Of a stretch of DNA of 64,000 nt, positions 1 to 10,929 are shown piece after piece. The stretch is from Poecilobothrus nobilitatus. Lineage: Eukaryota; Arthropoda; Insecta; Diptera; Dolichopodidae. Made by a program: the position numbers and the translations under genes. The stretch spans positions 132,512,527 through 132,576,526 of the forward strand of contig OX352773.1 of assembly GCA_947095535.1 (NCBI GenBank). The letters run 5' to 3'. Numbering within the stretch: the stretch's first letter is position 1; each line of letters opens with the position of its first letter. The notes under the pieces were generated by a model. It was not told the origin of the DNA. It made no database searches and was given only the letters and a program-made list of their open reading frames with translations.

Positions 1-2090
1 ACCCTACACCTGAATAATTCGAATTAAATTAAAAATCCATAAGTGTTTTTGGCAGCTGCTTGAACTTCTTCCCTTTTCTGTCTTATTCAACTCGAATTTC
101 AAGAACGTAAAAGAGGCATCTGCTTGGGATATGCTTGACACCCTTGTATAAAATTTTAAGTTTCTATCTTAATTATTTTCGAAGATTGGTAGCCCTTGGG
201 AGGTTTGTGCCAGCTACCCGAATTGCCACTCCAATTCATCGAATCCATCTCAGGAACATAAAGAAAACTTGCCAGAACACCATTCTGTTAAATTTAATGG
301 TTCTACTTTTGTTGGTTTTGGAGATATGCTCGTTGCTCTTGTGCTCGTCCGGAAGTTTCCAAAATGCGAACCCATGGTTCAAATTCTTTCAAATGTCAGT
401 TTCCAATTTCACAGAAAAGGAAACATAACAGAACACCTTTGTACTAAAAATAAAAGTTCTATCTTTGTTGGTTGTGGAGATACACTAGTTTGCTCTGGGG
501 CTCGTCCGGAAGCTTCCAAGATTTGAACCCATGGACCAAATCCTAACAAATTTCAGAAACATAAATCAAACATGAAGGAACATCATTCTGCCTAATTTAA
601 AGGTTATATCTTTGTTGCATTTGGAGATAATATCATTTGCTCTGAGGCTCGTTCGGAAGCTTTCAAAATCCGAACCCAAGGACCAAATTCTCTCAAATTT
701 CAGAGGCCTAAATCATACATGAAAGAACACCATTCTGCCAAAAGTAAAGGTTATATCTTTATTGGTTTTGGAGATAATCTCATTTGCTCTGGGGCTCGTT
801 CGGAAGCTTCCAAAACCAAACCCATGGACCAAATCCTCTTAAATTTCAGAGACATAAATCAAACACGAAAGAACACCATTGTACCAAATTCAAAGGTTCT
901 ACCTTTGTTCGTATTGGATATAATCTCATTTGCTCTGCGGCTCGTTCGGAAGCTTCCAAAATTCGAATCCACGGTTCAAATTTTTTCAAATTTAAACCCA
1001 TGGCCAAATCCTCTCAAATTTCAGAGACCTAAATCAAACATGAAAAAACACCATTCGGCCAAATTTAAAGGTTATATATTTGTTGTTTTTGGAGATAATC
1101 TCATTTGCTCTGGGGCTCGTTCGGAAGCTTCCAAAATCCAAACCCATGGACCACATCCTCTTAAATTTTAGAGACATAAATCAAACTGGAAGAAACATCA
1201 TTATAAAAAATTTAAAGGTTCTATCTTTATTGGTTTTGGAGATAATCTCGTTTGCTCTGGGGCTCGTTCGGAAGCTTCCAAAACTCGAACCCATGAACCA
1301 AATCTTCTCACATTTCAGAGACTTAAATAAAACATGAAAGAACACCATTCTGCCAAAAGTAAAGGTTATATCTTTATTGGTTTTGGAGATAATCTCATTT
1401 GCTCTGGGGCTCGTTCGGAAGCTTCCAAAACCAAACCCATGGACCAAATCCTCTTAAATTTCACAGACATAAATCAAACACGAAAGAACACCATTGTACC
1501 AAATTCAAAGGTTCTACCTTTGTTCGTATTGGATATAATCTCATTTGCTCTGCGGCTCGTTCGGAAGCTTCCAAAATTCGAATCCACGGTTCAAATTTTT
1601 TCAAATTTAAACCCATGGCCAAATCCTCTCAAATTTCAGAGACCTAAATCAAACATGAAAAAACACCATTCTGCCAAAAGTAAAGGTTATATCTTTATTG
1701 GTTTTGGAGATAATCTCATTTGCTCTGGGGCTCGTTCGGAAGCTTCCAAATCCAAACCCATGGACCAAATCCTCTTAAATTTCAGAGACATAAATCGAAC
1801 GGGAAGGAACATCATTGTACAAAATTTAAAGGTTCTATCTTTGTTGGTTTTGGAGATAATCTCATTTGCTCTGGTGCTCGTGCGGAAGCTTTCAAAACCC
1901 AAACCCATGGACCAAATCCTCTTAAATTTCAGAGATATAAATCGATCGGACGGACATCGCTAAATCGACTCCGGCGGTGATCCTGATTCAGAATATATAT
2001 ACAGGTCTATACCTAACTCGCTTCCTTTTGGTGGTTACAAACACCATACCAAAGTTAATATACCCTATACTTTAGGTGTAGGGTATAAAA
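1..2090 (-). mobile_element. DINE-1/HINE-like non-autonomous element, family A, copy 1
   Basis: Read on minus, the element starts near 2,088 with a hairpin (ATACCCTA stem at 2,079-2,086 pairing with 2,060-2,067). A GTCCGTCC-type tract follows near 1,950 (seen as CGGACGGACATC on plus), then a long tandem-repeat body, and then ACCCTACACC at the window edge. The same order (terminal ATACCC hairpin, GTCCGTCC tract, central tandem repeats, 3' hairpin) is known for Drosophila INE-1/DINE-1, which are non-autonomous relatives of Helentrons. Copy 2 at 8,638-10,825 carries a further 3' hairpin beyond this point, so copy 1 is cut by the window start. Compared with copy 2 it lacks about 250 bp beside the GTCCGTCC tract. 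Many overlapping short ORFs in this stretch are artefacts of the repeat; none is a gene. Confidence 0.75.
255..1955 (-). repeat. ~147 bp tandem array with 615 bp higher-order block
   Basis: The landmark GCTCGTTCGGAAGCTTCC recurs with its CTCG at 344, 501, 648, 795, 941, 1116, 1263, 1410, 1556, 1731 and 1877. The spacings are 157, 147, 147, 146, 175, 147, 147, 146, 175 and 146 bp. The block from about 720 to 1,335 is repeated almost exactly at 1,335-1,950, giving a 615 bp higher-order repeat on top of the ~147 bp period. This is the central tandem-repeat part of the DINE-like element. Confidence 0.9.
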
Positions 2091-2990
2091 AAGTAAAATG
2101 TAATACTGGAAGAAAAATAAAAACGAATAGGAAAAAAAAAAACAAAAAATGTTACTTTGCTTGTTTTTAAATATTTTTAAAGGCTATTTCTTATGCATAT
2201 GTGCAGATCTGATATTTATCCACATAACAGATAGAAAATATAACTATTAAAATGTTATTATTTTAAAAGAAAGAAACATACGTTTTATATTTCCGTACAT
2301 AACAATTTTATTTAAATTTTTAATTTTGCTATGCAATGTTTCCTTAATTTTTTAAAAATCTTGCCACAATATATAATACAATATAACAATCAGAAGTTCA
2401 GATCATTACATAGTACCCATACTACTATAATATGTATATGAATGAATATATCAGTATATATGTGTGTAGTTATAGATTCATTATTTTTTAATACCAACAA
2501 TTATATTTATATGAATGGACGGTAAACATAAACGAAAAAAAAAAAAAATTCAGAATATTCTATAGCTAATAATTTCTATTTTTTAAATAGAACTGTATGC
2601 CTAAATGTAATATTAAAAAAAAAAATAAGTCCTTAGCGTACCTAAATAACAGAAAAAAAAAGTAAAATGTAATACTGGAAGAAAAATAAAAACGAATAGA
2701 AAAAAAAGAGAACAAAAAATGTTACTTTGATTGTTTTTAAATATTTTTAAAGGCTATTTCTTATGTATATGTGCACATCTGATATTTATACACATAACAA
2801 ATAGAAAAAAAGAAATATTAAAATGTCATGCTATAATAGAAAGAAAAAACAAGGCAGTATATAAATCAAAGTTTTCAAAGGGTCGCATTTAACGCGGTCG
2901 AACGTTATAAAATTGCAATATTTTTATTTAAATTTTAAATTTTATACCTATGCAACGTTTTCTTAATTTTTTAAAAATTTTGCCACAATA
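2091..2990. repeat. Direct duplication, ~570-600 bp period, beside the DINE-like end
   Basis: The stretch starting AAGTAAAATGTAATACTGG at 2,091 recurs at 2,660. A later block (TTCCTTAATTTTTTAAAAAT, near 2,340) recurs near 2,950. The copies differ by scattered substitutions and small gaps, so the duplication is old. The first copy begins exactly where the DINE-like element ends. No coding signal is visible. Confidence 0.75.
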
Positions 2991-3097
2991 AATTAATAAT
3001 AAAAAAATTCCATATATTCTATATTATAACAGGTAATAATATAATTATAGACTGTAAGGGCAACTGCAAAAATTCAAAATTAAACAAGGAAAAAAAA

Positions 3098-3165
3098 ATA
3101 AAAGCTGGAGGCAACAAACGCATAACTATAAACTTATATTTTTAAATTTTGCCTCCAGCTTTTAT
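3098..3165. repeat. 17 bp perfect inverted repeat (hairpin)
   Basis: Arm 3,098-3,114 (contains AAAGCTGGAGGCAA) is perfectly complementary to arm 3,149-3,165 (contains TTGCCTCCAGCTTT), with a 34-base AT-rich loop. The GC-rich arms stand out from the AT-rich surroundings. It could be a foldback transposon relic or a structured RNA. Around it, 2,991-3,720 holds no recognisable gene. Confidence 0.8.
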
Positions 3166-3724
3166 ATTAATTTCACAGACTTTAAAACTTATATATACTT
3201 ATATTTATATATATATTTGACATATTGAAATAAACCTTTTCAAAGAAATCTCGATTGTAACAATATAGTTTAGAAAATTACAGAAAAATTTGCTATTAAA
3301 AATTTATTTTCTACTTTTTAGTTCAAAAAAACTGTTTTTTTAAAAATTTTTTTTATTTATTTTATTTTTGTATTTTAAGCCCATTGAAATTGAATCATAA
3401 TTTAAGTAATGCTCCACCCTAAAATGATCTTCTATGTTCTCTGTACCATGCATTTTTGATAAAAAAAATACAATTTGAATATATTGGATAAAAGCTATCA
3501 GCTGATCAAGAAAAGGAAAAGCCAATACTGTATTAAGATTATATTCAACAGTTATACTTGATTTGTCAAAAATAATGCAAGTTTTGTGTTTGTTAATATT
3601 TAATAAAAAAATAAGTGTAGTAATTTTATTTAATATTGATAGTGAAAAATTTTAAATAAAATGAATAAAGTAATTAAAATAATTAAATCTTTTGAATCAA
3701 AATAAATATTTATTTATAATAAAA

Positions 3725-4384
3725 ACGAGGAAGAATACAGTTGCTTTTGTCAACTCTTAGATAACCGTACGAACCGTACGTAGTATGTTCATAGTCTGTC
3801 ACTCTGCTTATAATATTATTTTTTTTAGTTTTTCGGTATTATAAAATAATTTGAGTGGATTTTATAATTTCTAGAAATATGGTTTGTACATATATTCAAA
3901 CTATATGTTTATAAATTCTTCAAAAGCAGATTCTAACCTTCCACATAACGATTATCAATCTAAAACTTTTCCAAATATGATATACATATCTAGTTACTAT
4001 TCAATACTAAACGGCAAATGAATATTAATTTATACTATACATATGTATTATATATCATTCATTCATCAATGACATACACGATGTGTAAATAAACATGAGT
4101 TATATAAGTATGTATACTAATATCATATAAATATAAATTCTTCAAGCAACCGTTATATTTTTTATTTATTTAATTTTTGTTGTACTACGCATCATCCTCA
4201 ACAATTTTAAATTATCGAGTAAAAAAAAATGCAAAAAAATTGTTAAAAAAATTTGTTAGAAAAATTTGTTAGAAAAATTTAGAAAAATGAAGTTTCGTCA
4301 ATTTTAAGGTAACCCTATATTATTAAGAAAAATTGTTAATAGAAATAAAAATAGAATGTTGGATCTTTAATTTTTGTATATTAC
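3725..4384 (-). mobile_element. DINE-like family D, 3' part (truncated)
   Basis: This stretch is strongly similar, in the same order, to 40,650-41,430: GAGGAAGAATACAG, then AGTTG-loop-CAACT (3,739-3,755), then a GTACGAACCG-like stretch, and later CATAACGATTATCAATC. By comparison with the full copy at 40,643-42,222 it is the 3' end of the element on minus. The hairpin AGTTG/CAACT is the terminal 3' stem. The 5' part with the GTCCGTCC tract is missing after about 4,384. Confidence 0.65.
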
Positions 4385-6160
4385 CATAAAGTAACTATAT
4401 ACATAGAGAACTCACGTAGAAGAAAAAGTCGTTGTCAATTTCATTGATTTGAAATTACCCCAAGATCGTATTTGGGGATATTTCGTAAAAAGATCACCGT
4501 ATTTTTGGTATTCCATCAAAGAAACATTTGGTATACCATTTTTTCTTTTTTGTTTAGAAGAATATTTCTTCTAAAAATTAAAAAATATTTTTGGATGCAA
4601 TATTGAAATTTTCTAAAATATTGGTATTAACCTTTGTGGACCCACAAAGGGGTATAGTTAAGATCAAATTTACTGAATGTATTAAATATTTACATATATT
4701 AAAGCTGGTTTTCATTAGACCAATATATCCACGAAAATGTTAGAGTATAGGCAGAACATGCAAAAGTAATATGTGTTTGAAAGAGATTAAGCTAAAAAAA
4801 TAACTATGAAACATTTTAAAATATCCAAGTAAGTAACCATAAATATCCACGAATTACATATTTATGCAAAAATTGTATATCTTACAAAAAAATTTCTACT
4901 AGGTACCATGGCATTTAAATTTTGAAGTGTCAAAAAAATAAACAATTATTCAAATTTTATTTTTTAGTGAGAAACTATATTAAAATGACTATATTATCGG
5001 TATAAAAATATTATTAATAAACTATATATATTATTTTTAACAACTTTATAAATAAAAAATTTTAAATTTTTAACTAAATATGAATATAATCATTAATAAA
5101 TTAGATTATGTACAATTTTAACTGTCAAAGTGTTGCTGTAATATTTTTGAATAATATAATTTTTTTCTCACTCTTTCCCACTGGTAGTGCACTATATTTT
5201 TCTCTTTCTAAAGTTGCGACAATATCCATAAAATTTCTCATGAAAACCAGCCTTTATCACTATAGATAGATATGTAATTCTTTCTAGATAGCAGAATTCT
5301 TAAAAGAATGTTTTGATATTGAATAAGGTAGCAACATATAGTTAGTCATATTAAAAAACAGAATTTAAAAATTTTAAAAATTAAGAAGGTATTTTTTAAA
5401 AGAAAAAACATTCTCCACAAAGGGGTTAAACAACTTACTATATCTTTACAAAAAAAATTTAATTAAGAAGATACAACTACATGAACAACAAGAAAGTTAT
5501 TTTAATGCACGATATTTATAACAACGCCTTTACACCTAGAAGCCGGAACATTCAACGAAAACTTTGAAAAAAAAGGCTATTTGTGTACAAAATAAATTGA
5601 GTATTCCGATCCGGCTTGTAAGATATTTAGGCTTTGATATAAAATATTTTAAAATTTTTTATGAATATTTTTTTTTGTAACTGATGTTACATATATATGA
5701 TGATACATACATATGTATACAGGTATTCATCTCGTAACACTTTTAAATTTTATTTTTAGAATATAAAATATAGAATACAGATATTCGTCTTGTAACACTT
5801 TTAGAAATTATTAAAAAAAATTGAGAAGTTTGTTCGATATTGGTATTATAATACGGGCAATTACTTGTGACCAAACTTTACCCAAAGTTTTTTCGTTGCT
5901 AGAAATAACATCTGATAAACCATTTTGTAATTATAATAATAAAACATTTTTTGCTTATTCGAGTTTCCCCATCTAATTAAATCTCTTAGAAATACATTAA
6001 TGGATTCCGATTTAAAAATCTCAGATGGTATTAAAAGCTTTATAGTTCTCATAGAATTATGGGAAGTTCAAATAAATTGAAAAACTAAGATGTGTACCAA
6101 ATTAACTAGATAACATATTAATGCGAATACTTTTGCAAAAATGAGATTTAAACAGTGATT
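4385..6160. other. AT-rich non-coding stretch
   Basis: No convincing ORF or transposon protein is seen. A compact hairpin, CCTTTGTGG-AC-CCACAAAGG, lies at 4,631-4,650. The motif CCACAAAGGGGT appears at about 4,643 and again near 5,414. A 63-codon ORF on minus at 5,861-6,052 has no recognisable similarity and is taken as chance. Confidence 0.5.
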
Positions 6161-6444
6161 GCCGGTATTAGAACAATTATTGAAACGTCTGGTTTTAAAA
6201 GTATTACTAAAGAAGTTGCAAAAATTTTGTACATATTAGTGTTTGATAAACTTTTTGATTGTCTCAAAAAGTTAAGAGTTAAATCAACCTAATACAAAGA
6301 CTTTGATGAGCATGAAACTTAAGTAAATGAACCTGCAAGTAAGAAGTTTTATAGTCAAACAGATGGTATCTTTTGTATATTTTACATTTTTCTTTTAATA
6401 ACTTTTACTACTAAATAATATTACTAGATTATTACTACAAAGAA

Positions 6445-6949
6445 TTGATAAATGACTCTCTGCTAACTAAATATCAAAATCTAATGAAACAAAACAAGCA
6501 ACTAAACGACCATATTCAGAAAAACGAAATTGCAAAACAACAGTATCACAGTTTTTCATATGCAGCTTTAAAAAATAATCATAAGAAAATTAAATATTTA
6601 ACTGGATTTAATGATTTCATCATTCGTGAAATAATATTTCAAAAAATGAAGTCTGTCATTCCAGTTGTACAAAATGGAAGATTAACGAAATTCGATGCTA
6701 TTTTGATGACACTTAAGAAAATAAGACTGGATTTGCCTGTTTTCCCTTTTAAGTTTGCTGTACCAAATTAGTGTGAAAACAGTTTCAAAATTCTTCCATA
6801 AAACCATAGTTTTGTTGCATGAACAATTAAAACATTTTGCTTTCTGGTCAGACAAAAAAGCTGTTGCAATGTTGCATATGTCGTATGTATTCAAAGATCT
6901 TATCCAAGAAAGAGCAGTAATTATAATTGAACTAATTATATTGTTTTAA
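6445..6949 (+). pseudogene. DDE transposase fragment (IS5/PIF-Harbinger-like, DDE_Tnp_4 type), frameshifted
   Basis: The first segment (6,445-6,771, 108 codons) starts with a lysine- and glutamine-rich region. It continues with KIKYLTGF and LTKFDAILMTLKKIRLDLP, which match the block before the catalytic core in DDE_Tnp_4-type transposases (typically 'LTPFDELLLTLMKLRLNL'). A shift near 6,766 moves the reading to the frame of 6,755-6,949. That frame reads VKTVSKFFHKTI and then HFAFWSDKKA, matching the usual 'STVSRIFHKWI...L.FWP' block. The sequence ends at the place where the first catalytic aspartate is expected (VIIIELI), and no later DDE motifs follow. Such enzymes cut and paste DNA transposons; this one is dead by frameshift and truncation. 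The family call rests on motif resemblance only. Confidence 0.6.
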
Positions 6950-7318
6950 AGTGTTTTGTGAAATACCGGGTATGTGATAGAGTTATATTGCATATATTAA
7001 ATAGTTGATTTATGTTTTTATTATATTTAAATATCAAACAACAAAATTTTTTTTCGTCACCATCTTACCCGTTTTCAATACAAACTATACTACAAGGCCA
7101 AACAGCTTAAAGTGTCTGGAAAATTTAAATTCCTGTGGATCAAGGATAATAAAATCTTCATACGATAAAATTACAACTCCAAGGTATTTAGAATTGAAAA
7201 TGTTTGTGATATTGCCCAGCGGCGGCTTGTTCATAGGAGCTACGGAATTGCAGCACCCCCAATCCCAATTTGCAAATTATAAATATATAATTTTTTCTTT
7301 TGCTTTTAAACTATATAA

Positions 7319-7828
7319 ACATTTAACTTTTCATACATATTTTTCTTTGCATATAATACTCGTAGTAACTAGTAGTGTACTGCAAATCTTCCAGTTCCTT
7401 TCGATAATGTAATTTTATAATCCATCCATACATTAATATTATGTTATGTTGATACCTATATTGCCTGTACAAAATATGTATATGAGTAAATATGGAATGA
7501 AAGTATGGAATGGAAGTGCAAATTTTGCAGCTTCATTTGGTATACATAATGTAATACAATTAAACCATAGAAAACATTTAACATTTCATACATATTTTTC
7601 TTTCCATATTATGTTACACGTAGTAACTAGTATGGAACTGCAAATTTTTCAGTTCCTTTCGATAATGTAATTTTATAAACCATCCATAAATTAATATGTT
7701 GGTACCTATTGCCTCTACAAAGTATGTATATGAGTACATATGGAATAAAAGTATCGAATGGAACTGCATATTTAGCAGTTTCATTTGGTATACGTATTAC
7801 GTAATACGAACGAAATTAAATGACAAAA
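7319..7828. repeat. 255 bp tandem duplication (about 2 copies)
   Basis: ACATTTAACTTTTCATACAT at 7,319 recurs as ACATTTAACATTTCATACAT at 7,574. GTTCCTTTCGATAATGTAAT at 7,394 recurs at 7,649, and TGTATATGAGTA-ATATGGAAT recurs similarly. The offset is 255 bp. The second copy ends in a perfect 16 bp palindrome, CGTATTACGTAATACG (7,793-7,808). Short ORFs inside (7,005-7,917) follow the repeat and are not gene-like. Confidence 0.85.
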
Positions 7829-7904
7829 TGAACTGCGAAAATCGAAATGTTATTTCTCTTGTTTTTAATTTTTTGGTTTTATATTTCTGCAGTCTGCCTG
7901 TTTT

Positions 7905-8032
7905 AGAAAGACTGTAGAATGTAGATGAAAGCAAAGAATGGAGAATGTAGTGAAAGAAATAAACTACTTAATCTTATTTCTTTTGTTTTTATATTTCTAT
8001 TTTCTACATTCTTTTACAGTCTCTGATTAAGA
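7905..8032. repeat. Imperfect inverted repeat
   Basis: GAAAGACTGTAGAATGTAGA (from about 7,905) is nearly complementary to TCTACATTCTTTTACAGTCT (about 8,007-8,026), with a 3-base insertion in one arm. It resembles the ends of a small foldback element. No protein is encoded. Confidence 0.5.
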
Positions 8033-8045
8033 AAGGCTACTTAAA

Positions 8046-8637
8046 AATTTATTTGGTATGTTTTTTTTTTATTTCAATTTATTTTAACTAACTTTTTTTC
8101 GGAATTCAAAAATATTTTAAAAGTTATCTTTTCATGACATTTTTAATTATATTACACAAAAGAATATATGTACTTACTTAGTCTACATCTTTCAAGAGCG
8201 GCTAGCAACCTTATGTATGATTTTAATAGAAAAAGGGTTTAATCTCACAAAAAAACAAAATTTTAACGAAAAAGTAATTGAAAAATTTTGCCACGAGAAA
8301 CCCAGAAGAATGGATTTTATATTCAAATAATAATATTTGTATTATCTTATTTCATTTAATGTTTATTTCATTTAATGAGTATTATATCCGAAGTTTTAAT
8401 TAAATTTTTTTCAGCAGCCTCATTTGAAAAATTTAGCGGCCGCCACTGTACCTGTCCAAATTTTATTGACTGTATCTGTCCAAATTTGTTTGTTGTATCC
8501 TAAATTCAGTAAAAGCAGTCGGGGTTAAGATTTATTCGGAGTTAAGAATTAAGTCATGGTTAAGATTGTCTTCCAGTTTTGCACTAACAATTTACTACAC
8601 AACACCTTCGCGGCATTTCTTTTTTGTTTAACTCACT
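8046..8637. other. Non-coding stretch; possible LTR-like segment near its right end
   Basis: No ORF is supported. At 8,510-8,600 a run of repeated 'GTTAAGA' words (GGGGTTAAGATTTATTCGGAGTTAAGAAT, read in pieces) resembles, on minus, the 'CTTAA' -rich LTRs of 17.6/297-type errantiviruses. The matching provirus would be errantivirus A on the far side of the DINE-like copy 2. This is a weak resemblance only. Confidence 0.3.
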
Positions 8638-10825
8638 TTTTATACCCTACACCTAAAGTATAGGGTATATTAACTTTGGTATGGTGTTTGTAACCACCAA
8701 AAGGAAGCGAGTTAGGTATAGACATGTATATATATTCTGAATCAGGATCACCGCCGGAGTCGATTTAGCGATGTCCGTCCGTCCGTCCGTCCGTACGCAC
8801 GATAACTCAAAAAATAATGATGCTATCTTGATGAAATTTATATAGTAGGTTACTAATTACGAAAGAAAGGCTAAGTTCGAATCTGGACAAAATCCGTCCA
8901 TGGGTTCGGATTCTGGAAGCTTCCGAATGATTCCGAAGCAAACGAGATTATCTCCAAAACCAACGAAGATAGAACCTTCAAATTTTGTACAATGATGTTT
9001 CTTCCCGTTCGATTTATGTCTCTGAAATTTAAGAGGATTTGGTCCATGGGTTTGGGTTTTGGAAGCTTCCGAACGAGCACCAGAGCAAATGAGATTATCT
9101 CCAAAACCAACAAAGATAGAACCTTTAAATTTTGTACAATGATGTTCCTTCCCGTTCGATTTATGTCTCTGAAATTTAAGAGGATTTGGTCCATGGGTTT
9201 GGATTTGGAAGCTTCCGAACGAGCCCCAGAGCAAATGAGATTATCTCTAAAACCAATAAAGATATAACCTTTACTTTTGGCAGAATGGTGTTCTTTCATG
9301 TATGATTTAGGCCTCTGAAATTTAAGAGGATTTGGTCCATGGGTTTGGATTTGGAAGCTTCCGAACGAGCACCAGAGCAAATGAGATTATCTCCAAAACC
9401 AACAAAGATATAACCTTTAAATTTGGCAGAGTGGTGTTATTTCATGTTTTATTTAAGTCTCTGAAATGTGAGAAGATTTGGTCTATGGGTTCGGGTTTTG
9501 GAAACTTCCGAACAAGCCCAGAGCAAACGAGATTATCTCCAAAACCAATAAAGATAGAACCTTTAAATTTTTTATAATGATGTTTCTTCCAGTTTGGTTT
9601 ATGTCTCTAAAATTTAAGAGGATGCGGTTCATGAGTTTGGATTTTGGAAGCTTCCGAACGAGCCCAAGAGCAAATGAGATTATCTCCAAAAACAACAAAT
9701 ATATAACCTTTAAATTTGGCCGAATGGTGTTTTTTCATGTTTGATTTAGGTCTCTGAAATTTGAGAGGATTTGGCCATGGGTTTAAATTTGAAAGAATTT
9801 GAACCGTGGATTCGAATTTTGGAATCTTCCGAACGAGCCGCAGAGCAAATGAGATTATATCCAATACGAACAAAGGTAGAACCTTTGAATTTGGTACAAT
9901 GGTGTTCTTTCGTGTTTGATTTATGTCTCTGAAATTTAAGAGGATTTGGTCCATGGGTTTGGTTTTGGAAGGTTCCGAACGAGCCCCAGAGCAAATGAGA
10001 TTATCTCCAAAACCAATAAACATATAACCTTTACTTTTGGCAGAATGGTGTTCTTTCATGTATGATTTAGGCCTCTGACATTTGAGAGGATTTGGTCCTT
10101 GGGTTCGGATTTTGAAAGCTTCCGAACGAGCCTCAGAGCAAATGATATTATCTCCAAATGCAACAAAGATATAACCTTTAAATTAGGCAGAATGGTGTTC
10201 CTTCATGTTTGATTTATGTTTCTGAAATTTGTGAGGATTTGGTCCATGGGTTCAAATCTTGGAAGCTTCCGGACGAGCCCCACAGCAAACGAGTATATCT
10301 CCACAACCAACAAAGATAGAACTTTTATTTTTAGTACAAAGGTGTTCTGTTATGTTTCCTTTTCTGTAAAATTGGAAACTGACATTTGAAAGAATTTGAA
10401 CCATGGGTTCGTATTTTGGAAACTTCCGGACGAGCACAAGAGCAACGAGCATGTCACCAAAACCAACAAAAGTAGAACCTTTAAATTTAATTTTTCTTTA
10501 TGTTCTGCAAGTTTTCTTTATCTTCCTGAGATGGATTCGATGAATTGGAGTGGTAATTCGGGTAGCTGACACAAACCTCCCAAGGACTACCAATCTTCGA
10601 AAATAATTAAGATAGAAACTTAAAATTTTATACAAGGGTGTCAAGCATATCCCAAGCGGATGCCTCTTTTACGTTCTTGAAATTCGAGTTGAATAAAACA
10701 GAAAAGGGAAGAAGTTCAAGCAGCTGCCAAAAACACTTATGGATTTTTAATTTAATTCGAATTATTCAGGTGTAGGGTATTAATAAGTCGGTTGCATCGA
10801 CTTACTGTTACATTTACTTGTTTTA
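8638..10825 (+). mobile_element. DINE-1/HINE-like non-autonomous element, family A, copy 2 (full length)
   Basis: The 5' end has the hairpin ATACCCTA...TAGGGTAT (8,642-8,668). Next come TATATATATTCTGAATCAGGATC (read 8,726 onward) and four tandem GTCC units (GATGTCCGTCCGTCCGTCC, 8,770-8,795). Eleven ~147 bp tandem units follow (GGAAGCTTCCGAACGAGC at about 8,917, 9,061, 9,207, 9,354, 9,501, 9,648, 9,821, 9,967, 10,110, 10,262 and 10,421). The 3' end has AGGTGTAGGGTAT (10,769-10,781), then a hairpin AAGTCG-GTTGCAT-CGACTT (10,785-10,803), ending about CTTGTTTT. The left flank ends in T and the right flank continues in T/A, compatible with insertion between two Ts as known for Helentron derivatives. 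It encodes nothing. Confidence 0.8.
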
Positions 10826-10929
10826 TTTATTAATTGTAATTTGTAATTATTCTATTAAAATAATTGTAAATATGTATTATAATTTTTTTCACTACTTTTG
10901 TTTTTCCAATTTATATTAAGTCTATTAAG

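Noticed and set aside
135..1980. Many overlapping ORFs (up to 209 codons) in several frames at 135-1,980, and their mirror set at 8,857-10,452
   Set aside because: They arise because the ~147 bp tandem unit (a multiple of three) stays open in several frames on both strands. The peptides repeat with the DNA period and match no protein family.
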